Origin: Mycolicibacterium pulveris
Lineage (GTDB): Bacteria; Actinomycetota; Actinomycetes; Mycobacteriales; Mycobacteriaceae
NCBI RefSeq assembly: GCF_010725725.1
Contig: NZ_AP022599.1
Coordinates: forward strand, 4,402,001 to 4,466,000
DNA length: 64,000 nt
Direction of reading: 5' to 3'
Positions 36,381 to 45,221 of the stretch are shown here, piece after piece. Position 1 is the first letter of the stretch; the number at the start of each line of letters is the position of its first letter. The position numbers were made by a program, and so were the translations under genes. The notes beneath the pieces are model-generated. The model had not been told where the DNA came from and did no database searches. It saw only the letters and a program-made list of their open reading frames with translations.

Positions 36381-37053
36381 CGAGCACCTCACGCAGCTCT
36401 TCGACGGTGGCCACGTGGGCCAGCACGGCCGGGCTGTCGGGATCGTCGAAGTCGCCCCGTCCGTAACCCCATCCGACCACGACGGTGTCGATGCCGTGCG
36501 CGGCGGCGCCCTCCACGTCGTGGGAGCGGTCGCCGACCATCAGGACGCGTTCGGGCAGCGGCGCCAACTGCGTCACCGCATGCGCGACCACATCGGCTTT
36601 CAGGGCCCGTGAGCCGTCGACGCTGGCGCCGGCGATCACCTCGAAGTGATCGTCGAGGCCGAAATGGGCCAGGATGCGCTGCGCCGTCGGCTCGGCCTTG
36701 GAGGTCGCCACCGCCAGCCGCACCCCGGCGGCCCGCAGGTCGGCCAGCAGCGCGGCGATGCCGTCGAACACCCGGTTCATCGCCCAGCCGCGGGCCCGGT
36801 AGTCGGACCGGTAGGCGGCGATCGCGGCGTCGGTGCGCTCGCCCAGCCCCATCTCCTGCAGCGTGTGATGCATCGGCGCGCCGACCACCATGCCGGCCAG
36901 GTCGCCGTCGGGCACATCGGCGCCCACCGAGCTCAGCGCGTGGCGAAAGCTCGAGACGATGCCCTGAGCCGAATCGGTCAGGGTGCCATCCAGGTCGAAG
37001 ATCACCAGGTGCGGGCGGGTCCCCGCAGCGGTGCGGGCCAACATGTCGGTCAC
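36373..37053 (-). CDS. ptkA: HAD-superfamily hydrolase, PtkA-like
   Basis: A 226-residue HAD protein with motif I FDLDGTLTDS, motif II VATSK, a conserved Lys in RALKADVV and motif IV MVGDRSHDVEGA. Its cap region resembles phosphoglycolate phosphatases. The M. tuberculosis protein at this position (Rv2232, PtkA) is reported as a tyrosine kinase of PtpA and is longer at the N-terminus. This copy could be either that or a plain phosphatase. It starts at GTG 37053 and overlaps ptpA by eight bases, supporting a shared role. Confidence 0.85.
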   Translation of the reverse strand: MTDMLARTAAGTRPHLVIFDLDGTLTDSAQGIVSSFRHALSSVGADVPDGDLAGMVVGAPMHHTLQEMGLGERTDAAIAAYRSDYRARGWAMNRVFDGIAALLADLRAAGVRLAVATSKAEPTAQRILAHFGLDDHFEVIAGASVDGSRALKADVVAHAVTQLAPLPERVLMVGDRSHDVEGAAAHGIDTVVVGWGYGRGDFDDPDSPAVLAHVATVEELREVLGV

Positions 37054-37108
37054 GCCACCATTCTCCCCGATCGCAGAACCCCGTTGTCCGGCGCACTAGG
37101 GTCGTGTT

Positions 37109-38143
37109 GTGGCGAGTCCTTTCCTGGGAGAGATGCGCGCGGGCGCCCGCTACCACGGCGATCAGGCCGCGGCCCCCGGCATGCTGGACTTCGCCGTGAA
37201 CGTCCGCGCCGACCAGCCCCCTGCCTGGCTCGTCGACCGCCTGGCGGCGCGCTTGGCAGATCTCGCTCGCTATCCCAGCGGCGCCGACGAGCAGCGCGCG
37301 GCCGCCGCGGTCGCGGCCCGGCACCACCGCAGCATCGACGAGGTTGTGCTGCTCGCCGGGGCGGCCGAGGGTTTCGCGCTGCTGGCCAATCTGCGGCCGC
37401 GGCTGGCGGCGCTGATCCAGCCGTCGTTCACCGAGCCCGAAGCCGTGTTGACCGCGGCAGCGGTGCCGTTCGAGCACGTCGTGCTCGCCCCACCGTTCGG
37501 CCTGTCCGCTGCCCTGGTGCCCGACGACGCCGACCTGGTGATCGTTGCGAACCCGACCAATCCCACGTCGGTGCTGCACGCCCGCGAGCAGGTGCTGGGG
37601 TTGCGCCGCCCGGGCCGCATCGTGGTGGTCGACGAGGCGTTCGCCGATGCGGTGCCGGGGGAGCCGGCGTCGCTGGCGGGCCAGTCGCTACCCGACGTGG
37701 TGGTGCTGCGCAGCCTGACCAAGACGTGGGCGCTGGCCGGGCTGCGCGTCGGCTACGCGCTGGGCCCGCCCGACGTGCTCGACCGGATGACGGCACGGCG
37801 TCCGCACTGGCCCCTCGGCACGCTGCAGCTCGAGGCGATCACCGCGTGCAGCTCGTCCGAGGCGGTCGCCGAAGCCGAGCGGGGGGCCCGCCGGCTTGTC
37901 GGGCTGCGCACCGAGATGGTGGCCGGTTTGGCTAGCATCGGCGTCAATGTCGTCGACGGCTGCGCCCCGTTCGTGCTGATCTCGGTCGGAGATGCAGCGT
38001 TGATGCGAAAACATCTGTACAGCAGAGGAATTGCCGTGCGTCGCTGCGACACGTTCGTTGGGCTGGAAGGTCAATACCTGCGTGTGGCGGTGCGCCCCGA
38101 GTGGCCGGTGCTGGTCGACGCGATGGCCGAGGTGCTGGGATGA
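37109..38143 (+). CDS. cobC: PLP-dependent aminotransferase/threonine-phosphate decarboxylase CobC
   Basis: Histidinol-phosphate-aminotransferase-like class I/II PLP enzyme, 344 residues. In the cobalamin pathway this family decarboxylates L-threonine 3-phosphate to the aminopropanol arm. [19 protein letters not shown] and the PLP lysine in [18 protein letters not shown] are clear, and [15 protein letters not shown] ends the protein. It starts at GTG 37109 and overlaps the NIF3 gene by four bases (ATGA). Its proximity to cobD supports the cobalamin assignment, as for Rv2231c. Confidence 0.88.
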   Translation: MASPFLGEMRAGARYHGDQAAAPGMLDFAVNVRADQPPAWLVDRLAARLADLARYPSGADEQRAAAAVAARHHRSIDEVVLLAGAAEGFALLANLRPRLAALIQPSFTEPEAVLTAAAVPFEHVVLAPPFGLSAALVPDDADLVIVANPTNPTSVLHAREQVLGLRRPGRIVVVDEAFADAVPGEPASLAGQSLPDVVVLRSLTKTWALAGLRVGYALGPPDVLDRMTARRPHWPLGTLQLEAITACSSSEAVAEAERGARRLVGLRTEMVAGLASIGVNVVDGCAPFVLISVGDAALMRKHLYSRGIAVRRCDTFVGLEGQYLRVAVRPEWPVLVDAMAEVLG

Positions 38144-39273
38144 GCGTGCGGCTGGCCGACATCATCGACGTGCTCGAGGCGGCCTATCCGGCCGCGCTGG
38201 CACAGGCCTGGGATTCGGTGGGCCTGGTGTGCGGCGATCCCGGGGAGACGGTCGAGGCCGTCACCGTCGCGGTCGACGCGACCGCCGCCGTCGTCGCCGA
38301 AGTGCCCGAGGGCGGCCTGCTGCTCGCGCACCACCCGCTGCTGCTGCGCGGCGTCGACACCGTGGCCGCCGACACCGCCAAAGGCGCCCTGATCCACCAG
38401 ATGATCCGGACCCGGCGGTCCCTGTTCACCGCGCACACCAACGCCGATGCCGCCTCACCGGGGGTGTCCGACGCGCTGGCGCAGGCGCTGGACCTCACCG
38501 TCGAAGAAGTGCTCGCGCCCATCCCCGCCGGGCCCGAGCTGGACAAGTGGGTGGTGTTCGTCCCCGTCGACGCCGCCGACGCGGTGCGCCGGGCGATGTT
38601 CGACGCCGGGGCCGGGCAGATCGGCGATTATTCGCACTGCAGTTGGAGCGTGACGGGCACCGGGCAGTTCCTGCCTCACGACGGCGCCACACCCGCGATC
38701 GGCAGCGTGGGCACCGTCGAGCGAGTGTCCGAGGATCGGGTGGAGGTGATCGCCCCCGCCCGCCGGCGCCCCCACGTGCTCGCCGCGCTGCGCTCGGCGC
38801 ACCCCTATGAGGAACCGGCGTTCGACATCTTCAGTCTGGCACCCGTGCCGGGAAACGTCGGTCTCGGCCGGGTCGGTGTGTTGGCGGCGCCGGAGCCGTT
38901 GGCTGCGTTCGTCTCTCGCGTGCACGACGCGCTGCCCACAACGTCGTGGGGTGTGCGAGCCTGCGGGAACTCCGACACCGAGGTGTCGCGGGTCGCGGTG
39001 TGCGGAGGCGCGGGCGACTCGCTGCTCGACGTGGTGGCGGGCACCGACGTGCAGGCCTACGTCACCGCCGACCTGCGCCACCACCCCGCCGACGAACATT
39101 CGCGCGCCTCCGACGTGGCGCTGATCGACGTGGCGCACTGGGCCAGCGAGTACCCGTGGTGTCACCAGGCCGCAGACCTGCTGCGAGACCATTTCGGCGA
39201 CGCGCTCACCGTGCGGGTATCGGCGATCCGAACCGATCCCTGGAATGTCGAGAGAACGAGTCATGAAAGCTGA
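38140..39273 (+). CDS. NIF3/YbgI-family metal-binding protein (Rv2230c-like)
   Basis: A 377-residue NIF3-like protein, sometimes annotated as GTP cyclohydrolase 1 type 2. Metal-binding residues lie in [13 protein letters not shown] near the N-terminus and in the C-terminal half ([22 protein letters not shown]). The middle carries the inserted PII-like domain ([20 protein letters not shown] to [13 protein letters not shown]). Biochemical function is unsettled. It starts at ATG 38140, overlapping cobC, and overlaps the next gene by 11 bases; the four genes 37109-41094 look like one operon. Confidence 0.9.
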   Translation: MSVRLADIIDVLEAAYPAALAQAWDSVGLVCGDPGETVEAVTVAVDATAAVVAEVPEGGLLLAHHPLLLRGVDTVAADTAKGALIHQMIRTRRSLFTAHTNADAASPGVSDALAQALDLTVEEVLAPIPAGPELDKWVVFVPVDAADAVRRAMFDAGAGQIGDYSHCSWSVTGTGQFLPHDGATPAIGSVGTVERVSEDRVEVIAPARRRPHVLAALRSAHPYEEPAFDIFSLAPVPGNVGLGRVGVLAAPEPLAAFVSRVHDALPTTSWGVRACGNSDTEVSRVAVCGGAGDSLLDVVAGTDVQAYVTADLRHHPADEHSRASDVALIDVAHWASEYPWCHQAADLLRDHFGDALTVRVSAIRTDPWNVERTSHES

Positions 39274-40000
39274 AGTAGTCCAACAACGTTCGCTGCTCGA
39301 ACTGGCTGAACTCGACGCCGGGTTGACCCGGCTCGAGCACCGCGCAAAAAACCTCGCCGAGCAGCAGCATCTGGAAGAGGTTCAGGCGAGCCTGCGCGAA
39401 GCCAACGACAAGCTGGCCGCGCTGCAGATCGCGCTCGACGACCTCGACGAGCAGATCGCCAAGTTCGAAACCGAGATCGACGGCGTCCGTCAGCGCGAGG
39501 ACCGGGACCGGCGCCTGCTCGCCGACGGCAGCGTAGACGCCAAGCAGCTCACCGATTTACAACACGAGTTGCAGACCCTGGAGCGGCGTCAGGCCGCGCT
39601 GGAGGACTCGCTGCTGGAGGTGATGGAGCGGCGCGAGGACCTGCAGCGCGAGCAGCAGGACGCGCTGGCCAGGATCGACGATCTGCAGAGCAGGCTGAGT
39701 GACGCCCAGAAGGCATGCGACGCCGCCCGGGCCGAAATCGACCAGCAGCGTCACCAGAGTGTGTCGCGCCGAGACGAACTCATCTCGGGGCTGGACCCCG
39801 AACTGGTCGCGCTGTACGAGCGCCAGCGTGAGCGCAGCGGCGCGGGCGCCGGCCTGTTGCAGGGGCGGCGTTGCGGCGCGTGCCGGATCGAGATCGACAA
39901 GGGCGAGCTGGCCCGCATCTCCGCGGCCGCCGAGGACGATCTGCTGCGCTGCCCGGAGTGCGGAGCGATCCTGTTGCGGCTCACCGGAACCAGCGCGTGA
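39263..40000 (+). CDS. Coiled-coil protein with C-terminal zinc ribbon (Rv2229c-like)
   Basis: A 245-residue protein. Residues 5-175 are a long heptad-rich coiled coil ([40 protein letters not shown]). The C-terminus is a zinc ribbon with two Cys pairs, [11 protein letters not shown] and [11 protein letters not shown]. This is the CT398/YqfO-associated family found next to NIF3 genes in actinobacteria; a nucleic-acid or transcription-related role has been suggested but is not known. It starts at ATG 39263 inside the NIF3 3' end and overlaps the RNase H gene by four bases. Confidence 0.88.
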   Translation: MKAEVVQQRSLLELAELDAGLTRLEHRAKNLAEQQHLEEVQASLREANDKLAALQIALDDLDEQIAKFETEIDGVRQREDRDRRLLADGSVDAKQLTDLQHELQTLERRQAALEDSLLEVMERREDLQREQQDALARIDDLQSRLSDAQKACDAARAEIDQQRHQSVSRRDELISGLDPELVALYERQRERSGAGAGLLQGRRCGACRIEIDKGELARISAAAEDDLLRCPECGAILLRLTGTSA

Positions 40001-41094
40001 AAGTCATCGTCGAGGCCGACGGTGGCGCCCGCGGCAACCCCGGACCGGCAGGCTACGGCGCGGTGGTCTGGTCGCAAGACCGCACCACGATGCTCGCCGA
40101 GATCAAGCAATCGATCGGCCACGCCACCAACAACGTCGCCGAATACCGCGGCCTGATCGCGGGTCTGGAGAAGGCGGCGGAGCTGGGCGCATCCGAGGTC
40201 GCCGTGCGCATGGACTCCAAGCTGGTGGTGGAGCAGATGTCGGGCCGTTGGCGGGTCAAGCATCCCGACCTGGCACCGCTGCATCAACGCGCCACGGCCA
40301 TTTCGGCGCGGTTCGACCGGGTCACCTTCGAGTGGATTCCCCGGTCGGAGAACTCACACGCCGACCGGTTGGCCAACGAAGCGATGGACGCCGCGGGGAA
40401 GATCGACAACCCCTCGAACCCGGCCGGCGTCGCCCCGCAGGGCTCGCCGGCCGGCTGGACCGGTGCCCGCGGCGAGCCGACGCGGCTGCTGTTGCTTCGC
40501 CACGGGCAGACCGACTTCTCGGCGCAACGCCGCTATTCCGGCCGCGGCAACCCCGCGCTGACCGACATCGGCCGCCGACAGGCCGAACTCGCCGCGCAGT
40601 ACCTGGCGAACAAGGGCGGCGTCGACGCCGTGATCACCTCACCACTGCAGCGCGCTTACGACACCGCGACCGCCGCGGCCAAAGCGTTGGGGCTCGACGT
40701 CGCCGTCGACGACGATCTGATCGAAACCGACTTCGGCGCATGGGAAGGACTGACCTTCGCCGAGGCGTCCGAACGCGATCCGGAGATTCACCGGCGCTGG
40801 CTGGGGGACACCTCGGTGTTGCCGCCCGGCGGGGAGAGTTTCGACGACGTCGCCAGACGTGTGCACCGCGCCCAGGACCGCCTGATCGCCGACCACGGCG
40901 GGCAGACCATTTTGGTGGTGTCGCATGTGACGCCCATCAAGACGCTGCTGCGCACGGCACTGGACGCCGGACCCGGCATCCTCTACCGGCTGCACCTCGA
41001 TCTGGCGTCGCTGTCGAGCGCCGAGTTCTATCCCGACGGTAGGGCGGCCGTGCGGCTGGTCAACCAGACCGCCTACCTGTCGTCAGGCATGTAG
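39997..41094 (+). CDS. Bifunctional RNase HI / histidine phosphatase (alpha-ribazole phosphatase type)
   Basis: A 365-residue two-domain protein. Residues 1-130 are a type I RNase H domain (ADGGARGNPGPAGYG, NNVAEYRGLIAGL, VRMDSKLVVEQ, NSHADRLANEA). After a linker, residues about 160-365 are a histidine phosphatase (LLLRHGQTDFSAQRRYSG, DAVITSPLQRAYDTA, ETDFGAWEGL, VVSHVTPIKT). The same fusion is known in M. tuberculosis Rv2228c, where both RNase H and CobC-type phosphatase activity were reported. It starts at GTG 39997, overlapping the zinc-ribbon gene. Its end overlaps the convergent XRE-cupin gene by 12 bases. Confidence 0.94.
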   Translation: MKVIVEADGGARGNPGPAGYGAVVWSQDRTTMLAEIKQSIGHATNNVAEYRGLIAGLEKAAELGASEVAVRMDSKLVVEQMSGRWRVKHPDLAPLHQRATAISARFDRVTFEWIPRSENSHADRLANEAMDAAGKIDNPSNPAGVAPQGSPAGWTGARGEPTRLLLLRHGQTDFSAQRRYSGRGNPALTDIGRRQAELAAQYLANKGGVDAVITSPLQRAYDTATAAAKALGLDVAVDDDLIETDFGAWEGLTFAEASERDPEIHRRWLGDTSVLPPGGESFDDVARRVHRAQDRLIADHGGQTILVVSHVTPIKTLLRTALDAGPGILYRLHLDLASLSSAEFYPDGRAAVRLVNQTAYLSSGM

Positions 41095-41655
41095 GTGCAG
41101 CCGCTCGCCGTGCGGGCCGAAGATCGTGATGGCCTCGACGGGGCCGTCGACCGCGCCGAACCAGTGCGGCGTCCACGTTGAAAACTCCACCGCCTCACCG
41201 GGTTTGACGATGAAATCGTTCTCGCCAACGATCAGCCGCAGCCGGCCGGACAGGACGTACATCCAGTCCTGGCCCTCGTGCACGGGCAGTTCCTCGGGCG
41301 GGGTCTTGCGCCGCGCGCTGATCCGGATCTTGTAGGCGTGCAGGCCACCGGCGGGCTGGCGGGTCAGCGGCCAGTAGGTGATGCAGTGATGGGTGTGGGA
41401 GTTGGCCCGCACGCGGGGATCCGGCGCCTCGGGCTCGCGGAGCAGCTCGTCGGTGCTCACCGACAGCGCGGCGGCCAGCCGGGGGAGATGGTCCAGGGCC
41501 AGGCGCCGCTTCCCCGACTCCAGTCGGCTCAGCGTCGACACGTCGATGTTGGATCTGCCGGCCACCTCTTCCAGCGTCAGCCCGTGCTGATTGCGTAGTT
41601 CGCGCAACCTGCGCCGCACCCGGGCATCGACGCTGTCCTCATGGTTTGCCTGCAT
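41083..41655 (-). CDS. XRE-type regulator with C-terminal cupin domain
   Basis: A 190-residue regulator. Residues 10-65 form an XRE helix-turn-helix (VRRRLRELRNQHGLTLEEVA, then SNIDVSTLSRLESGKRRL), and residues about 105-190 a cupin sensor domain (VHEGQDWMYVLSGRLRLIVG, then GEAVEFSTWTPHWF). The ligand is unknown. It is divergent from a methyltransferase gene with 128 bases between. The palindromic GCC-TGCAT-GGC region near its start may be an autoregulatory site. It overlaps the end of the RNase H gene by 12 bases. Confidence 0.86.
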   Translation of the reverse strand: MQANHEDSVDARVRRRLRELRNQHGLTLEEVAGRSNIDVSTLSRLESGKRRLALDHLPRLAAALSVSTDELLREPEAPDPRVRANSHTHHCITYWPLTRQPAGGLHAYKIRISARRKTPPEELPVHEGQDWMYVLSGRLRLIVGENDFIVKPGEAVEFSTWTPHWFGAVDGPVEAITIFGPHGERLHLHA

Positions 41656-41783
41656 GGCAAATCAGCTTGGCATTCTGGCAGCCGGTCTGCAAGGTGGTGT
41701 CATGGATACGACATGGGAACGAGCCGTTCACTCGAGCCTCGTCGCCGACGAATACGGTCTGGCCGTTCCTGGAGGGAGCCGAC

Positions 41784-42419
41784 ATGTCAACGCTTGACGC
41801 CAAAGCACATTGGGAGGAGCGCTACGGCGAACGCGACCGGGTCTGGAGTGGACGGGTCAACGCGCGGCTCGCCGAGGTCGCCGCAGGCTTGCCACCGGGT
41901 CGAGCGCTGGATCTGGGCTGCGGAGAAGGGGCCGATGCGCTGTGGCTGGCCGAACGGGGTTGGCAGGTGGTGGGTGTCGACATCTCCGACACCGCGCTGC
42001 AGCGCGCGGCAGCCGACGCCGAAAAGCGCGGGCTGAGCGATCGGATCGAGTTTCGGCAAGCCGATCTGCCCGAGCAGTTCCCCGACGGCACGTTCGATCT
42101 GGTGTCGGCACAGTTCCTGCACTCCACGCTGCCGTTCGATCGCACGCGTGTCTTCCAGCGGGCCGCCGAGGCGATCCGTCCCGGCGGGCTGCTACTGATC
42201 GTCGACCACGGCGAGTCGCCGCCGTGGGCGTCGAAGTTGCACCATCACCACGAGTTCCCCAGCGCGGACGAGGTCGTGGCGTCGCTGAATCTGCCTGAGA
42301 CGCAGTGGGAAAGGGTGCGGGTGGAATCCGCCGAGCGAGAGGCGACCGGGCCCGACGGCCAGGCGGGCCCCCTGGTCGACAACATCATCTTGCTGCGGCG
42401 ACGAGTTCGCGGCTCGTGA
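41784..42419 (+). CDS. Class I SAM-dependent methyltransferase
   Basis: A 211-residue methyltransferase. The SAM-binding glycine motif is ALDLGCGEGADALWLAERGW (about residues 35-54), followed by the acidic residue in VVGVDIS and motif II/III FDLVSAQFLHSTLP. The N-terminal HWEERYGERDRVWSG resembles the TehB/thiopurine-type small methyltransferases. The substrate is unknown. The start ATG 41784 has GGAGGGAG upstream. Divergent from the XRE-cupin regulator, which probably controls it. Its 3' end overlaps the convergent map gene by 35 bases. Confidence 0.86.
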   Translation: MSTLDAKAHWEERYGERDRVWSGRVNARLAEVAAGLPPGRALDLGCGEGADALWLAERGWQVVGVDISDTALQRAAADAEKRGLSDRIEFRQADLPEQFPDGTFDLVSAQFLHSTLPFDRTRVFQRAAEAIRPGGLLLIVDHGESPPWASKLHHHHEFPSADEVVASLNLPETQWERVRVESAEREATGPDGQAGPLVDNIILLRRRVRGS

Positions 42420-43170
42420 GGACCAGCGGCGGACCGTCGGTGATCGCGATGGTGTGTTCGCTGTGGGCGGTACGAGATCCGTCTGCCGAGCGCAGGGTCC
42501 AGCCGTCCGGGTCGTAGACGATCTTGTCCGTGCCTGCGGCGAACCACGGCTCGAGCGCGAGGGTGAGCCCGGGACGCAGCTCGAGCCCGCGTCCCGGACG
42601 GCCGACGTTGGGCACGTGCGGGTCTTCGTGCATGGTGCGGCCGAGACCATGGCCGCCGAAGTCGGTGTTCACCCGGTATCCGTAATCGGCGGCCACCGCG
42701 CCGATGGCCGCGGAGATGTCGCCGAGCCGGTTTCCCGGCAGCGCCGCGGCGATACCTGCCGAGAGGGCCCGCTCGGTGGCCTCGATGAGGCGTTGGTCTT
42801 CGGGTCGCGGCGTTCCGACGATGATGCTGCGGGCACAGTCGGCGACCCACCCGTCGATGGACACCGCGATGTCCATGCTGAGCAGATCGCCCTCGGCCAG
42901 CACGTAGTCGTGCGGCAGTCCGTGCAGCACAGCGTCGTTGACCGACAGGCAGATCACGTTGCGAAACGGCCCGCGCCCGAACGACGGTGCGTAATCCCAA
43001 TAACAGGACTCGGCGCCACGTTCGGCGATCAGCTCACGGGCGCGGGCCTCGAGGTCGAGAAGGTTCACGCCCGGCCGGGCCCGTTCGGTGAGATCGTCGA
43101 GCAGTTCGGCGAGGAATGTGCCGGTGACGTCCATCGCCGCGATCTCGCGCGGTGTCTTCAACTCGACCAC
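42385..43170 (-). CDS. map: Type I methionine aminopeptidase
   Basis: Metal-dependent removal of the initiator methionine. The 261-residue protein has the MetAP-I metal ligands in DLLSMDIAVSIDGWVADCAR, the conserved His in GGHGLGRTMHEDPHVPN, and Glu residues in LALEPWF and TAHSEHTIAIT. It has no N-terminal zinc-finger linker. Two other map genes are known in mycobacteria (mapA, mapB); this accessory-region copy may be a third and could be specialised. It starts at GTG 43170 and shares a promoter region with a small divergent XRE gene. Confidence 0.9.
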   Translation of the reverse strand: MVELKTPREIAAMDVTGTFLAELLDDLTERARPGVNLLDLEARARELIAERGAESCYWDYAPSFGRGPFRNVICLSVNDAVLHGLPHDYVLAEGDLLSMDIAVSIDGWVADCARSIIVGTPRPEDQRLIEATERALSAGIAAALPGNRLGDISAAIGAVAADYGYRVNTDFGGHGLGRTMHEDPHVPNVGRPGRGLELRPGLTLALEPWFAAGTDKIVYDPDGWTLRSADGSRTAHSEHTIAITDGPPLVLTSRELVAAAR

Positions 43171-43197
43171 CAGCCCTACCTCCCCTGACCAACCAAG

Positions 43198-43245
43198 CGG
43201 TATGAAAATACCAGCCTAGCGCGAGTCGTCGGTATTTTCATACCG
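43198..43245. promoter_or_regulatory. Palindromic operator between map and the small XRE gene
   Basis: Perfect 15-base inverted repeat: arms 43198-43212 (core GGTATGAAAATACC) and 43231-43245 (core GGTATTTTCATACC), with an 18-base spacer. Each core is also internally symmetric at its ends (GGTAT/ATACC). A third partial copy GGTATG lies at 43252-43257, nine bases before the XRE start. The arrangement fits cooperative binding of the small XRE protein to repress itself and map. Confidence 0.8.
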
Positions 43246-43265
43246 TCCGGCGGTATGCTGACCGC

Positions 43266-43532
43266 ATGGTCCGTATTCCCCTGACCGCGGAACAACTCGC
43301 CGCCGGCAAGCGCATCGGTGAGCGGCTCCGGCAGGCCCGCGGCGGTCGAACCCTCGCCGAAGTGGCTGAAGCGGCGGCTATTTCGCCAGAGACGCTGCGC
43401 AAGATCGAGACCGGCCGGTTGCCGACGCCGGCGTTCGCCACGATCGCGGCGCTGGCGCGCGTGCTTCCCCTGTCGCTCGACGAGCTCGCCGACGTCTATC
43501 TCAGCCGCGTCGATCTTCCGCACACCGGATGA
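43266..43532 (+). CDS. Small XRE-family DNA-binding protein
   Basis: An 88-residue protein that is almost entirely a helix-turn-helix domain: GKRIGERLRQARGGRTLAEV, then AAAISPETLRKIETGRLPTP, then ARVLPLSLDELADVY. It is the size of a Cro-type repressor and has no sensor domain. The start is ATG 43266, downstream of the palindromic operator, pointing to autoregulation and control of the divergent map gene. It does not look like an antitoxin with a toxin partner; no toxin-like gene is adjacent. Confidence 0.85.
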   Translation: MVRIPLTAEQLAAGKRIGERLRQARGGRTLAEVAEAAAISPETLRKIETGRLPTPAFATIAALARVLPLSLDELADVYLSRVDLPHTG

Positions 43533-43662
43533 GCCGCGGAGGCAGCGGATTTCCGTGTCGAGGACGCGATGTGGCGCGGAAACGGCGCGCAGGCCCTAGT
43601 CTCATCGCCGAGATGATCTTGCTTTCGTGTTCTGACAGACGACCGTAGGAGATAGCAAGCCG

Positions 43663-44349
43663 ATGAAGAAACTCCCCGTAGGGACAACGGCGGGACTTGT
43701 GGCCGTCGCTCTGAGCCTCGGGCTCGGGGGCTGTGGTTCCAGCACCGACACAGCCTCCACGACAACGACTTCGACGTCGACCGAGACCGCGACGACGGCC
43801 GCGCCGGCTCCCCAGGCCGGCGAGGAAGAGACGATCAACGACTACATCGTCAACAACGACATCGCCGAGACGCCGATCAAACCGGGCGAGCCGGGAACCC
43901 CCACAGTCGATTTCCCGCTGCCGCCCGACTGGAGCGACTCCGGCGATGCGACGCCGGACTGGGCCTACGGCGCCATCGGCTACAACCACCCCAAAGACCC
44001 CAACGATCCGCCCGATATGTACGCGATCGCCTCCAAACTCACCGGCAACGTCGACGCGGAAAAGATCCTCGAGTACGCCCCGCAGCAACTCGAGGAGCTG
44101 GCGGATTTCAAGCCGTTGGGAGAACCGAACAGGAGCACGTTGAGCGGCTTTGACGCTGTCGAGTTCGCCGGCACCTACGAGCACGACGGCAAGAGGCGCT
44201 TCATCGCCCAGAAGACGGTCGTCGTGCCCGCAGCGGACGGCCTGTTCGTCTATCAGTTGAACGGCGACAGCCTGGAGGACGAACAGAACGTGGTGCTCGA
44301 TGCCGCCAAGGTGATCGACGAACAGACAACCATCACCCCGCCGTCGTGA
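43663..44349 (+). CDS. LpqN/LpqT-like lipoprotein
   Basis: A 228-residue exported lipoprotein. The signal peptide (MKKLPVGTTAGLVAVALSLG) ends in the lipobox LGGC with Cys24 lipidated, followed by a Ser/Thr-rich linker. The folded domain has TPTVDFPLPPDWSDSGDATP, DWAYGAIGY and EYAPQQLEELADF, features of the mycobacterial LpqN/LpqT/MTC28 family, implicated in cell envelope lipid traffic. It starts at ATG 43663 and is followed 56 bases later by a small secreted protein gene. Before it, 43533-43662 holds no gene I can see. Confidence 0.85.
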   Translation: MKKLPVGTTAGLVAVALSLGLGGCGSSTDTASTTTTSTSTETATTAAPAPQAGEEETINDYIVNNDIAETPIKPGEPGTPTVDFPLPPDWSDSGDATPDWAYGAIGYNHPKDPNDPPDMYAIASKLTGNVDAEKILEYAPQQLEELADFKPLGEPNRSTLSGFDAVEFAGTYEHDGKRRFIAQKTVVVPAADGLFVYQLNGDSLEDEQNVVLDAAKVIDEQTTITPPS

Positions 44350-44405
44350 CAGCCGCACCTTTCCGACATCCACCAACATCGCTTAACCGACGGAGAAGCA
44401 TCGAC

Positions 44406-44720
44406 ATGAGAATCCGAACCATGGTGCCAGGCTTCCTGGTGGCCTCGGTGTGCGGCGCCGCGCTGGTGTCGGCGTCGCTGGTGAACGCGCCAGCGGCGGA
44501 CGCGCAGTGCACGGCCGGCGAAGTGTGGGACCAGCGCACCGGAGTGTGCTGGTCGCAGGCGCAGACCAGCCTCGGGGTTTCTGGCCCCGGCGGCTGGTGT
44601 AAGCCCGGTCGGCTCGGACTGTGCATTGCGGCGTGGCAGAACTCGCCCGTTCCGGGCGCCGCGCTTCAGCCCGCTCCTCCGGCCGGGCCCGCACCGCGCC
44701 AGACCTGGCCCCGCGGCTGA
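44406..44720 (+). CDS. Small secreted cysteine-containing protein
   Basis: A 104-residue protein with a clear signal peptide (MVPGFLVASVCGAALVSASL, cleavage near APAADA) and a short mature part with four cysteines (QCTAGEVWDQRTGVCWS, GGWCKPGRLGLCIAAW), likely two disulfides, and a Pro/Ala-rich tail. It resembles small secreted mycobacterial proteins of unknown function. The start is ATG 44406. It is on the same strand as the LpqN-like gene and may be cotranscribed. It converges with the ICMT gene, nine bases apart. Confidence 0.72.
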   Translation: MRIRTMVPGFLVASVCGAALVSASLVNAPAADAQCTAGEVWDQRTGVCWSQAQTSLGVSGPGGWCKPGRLGLCIAAWQNSPVPGAALQPAPPAGPAPRQTWPRG

Positions 44721-44729
44721 CATCCGGTA

Positions 44730-45221
44730 TCAGGGCGTCCACGGCGTGAGCCGCGGTGTCCACGCCGGCACGTTGCGGCGGTACTCCTCGTACTGTTCGC
44801 CGTAGGTGCGCACCAGCGTCGGTTCCTCGTACCAACGCACGAACGAGGCTGTCGCCACCCATCCGAGCGCCGCGTACAGCACCAACCACAGGCTGTCGAA
44901 CAGCACCGCCTGGCCGAGGATCGCGACGAGCAGCCCGAGGTACATCGGGTTGCGCACGAAGCGGTTGAAGCCCTCCACCACCAGCCGCTCGGTCGGCGCG
45001 GCCGGCATCGGGGTGCCGCCGGCCTTGGCGAATTGGACGAACGCGTGGATCGGCGGAATCAATCCCGCGACGATCAACGCGGCTCCCACGAGCACCCGTA
45101 CGGTCGGGCTGGGCCCGGGGATCTCCCAACGGGTGATCAGCCACGGGCCCAGCCCGACGAATGTCCCCGGAGCGACGACGAAGAACGCCGCCGAACCCAG
45201 TGCGGCCGTGCTCCTGCGCAT
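44730..45221 (-). CDS. Isoprenylcysteine carboxyl methyltransferase (ICMT/PEMT)-like membrane protein
   Basis: A 163-residue membrane protein with about four helices and the conserved C-terminal motif of the ICMT/PEMT family (GFNRFVRNPMYLGLLVAILG, WYEEPTLVRTYGEQYEEYRR). In bacteria these are SAM-dependent methyltransferases of uncertain substrate, possibly lipids or phospholipids. The start ATG follows the stop of the VOC gene immediately (TAG then ATG), so it is the third gene of an AraC-VOC-ICMT operon. Confidence 0.85.
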   Translation of the reverse strand: MRRSTAALGSAAFFVVAPGTFVGLGPWLITRWEIPGPSPTVRVLVGAALIVAGLIPPIHAFVQFAKAGGTPMPAAPTERLVVEGFNRFVRNPMYLGLLVAILGQAVLFDSLWLVLYAALGWVATASFVRWYEEPTLVRTYGEQYEEYRRNVPAWTPRLTPWTP

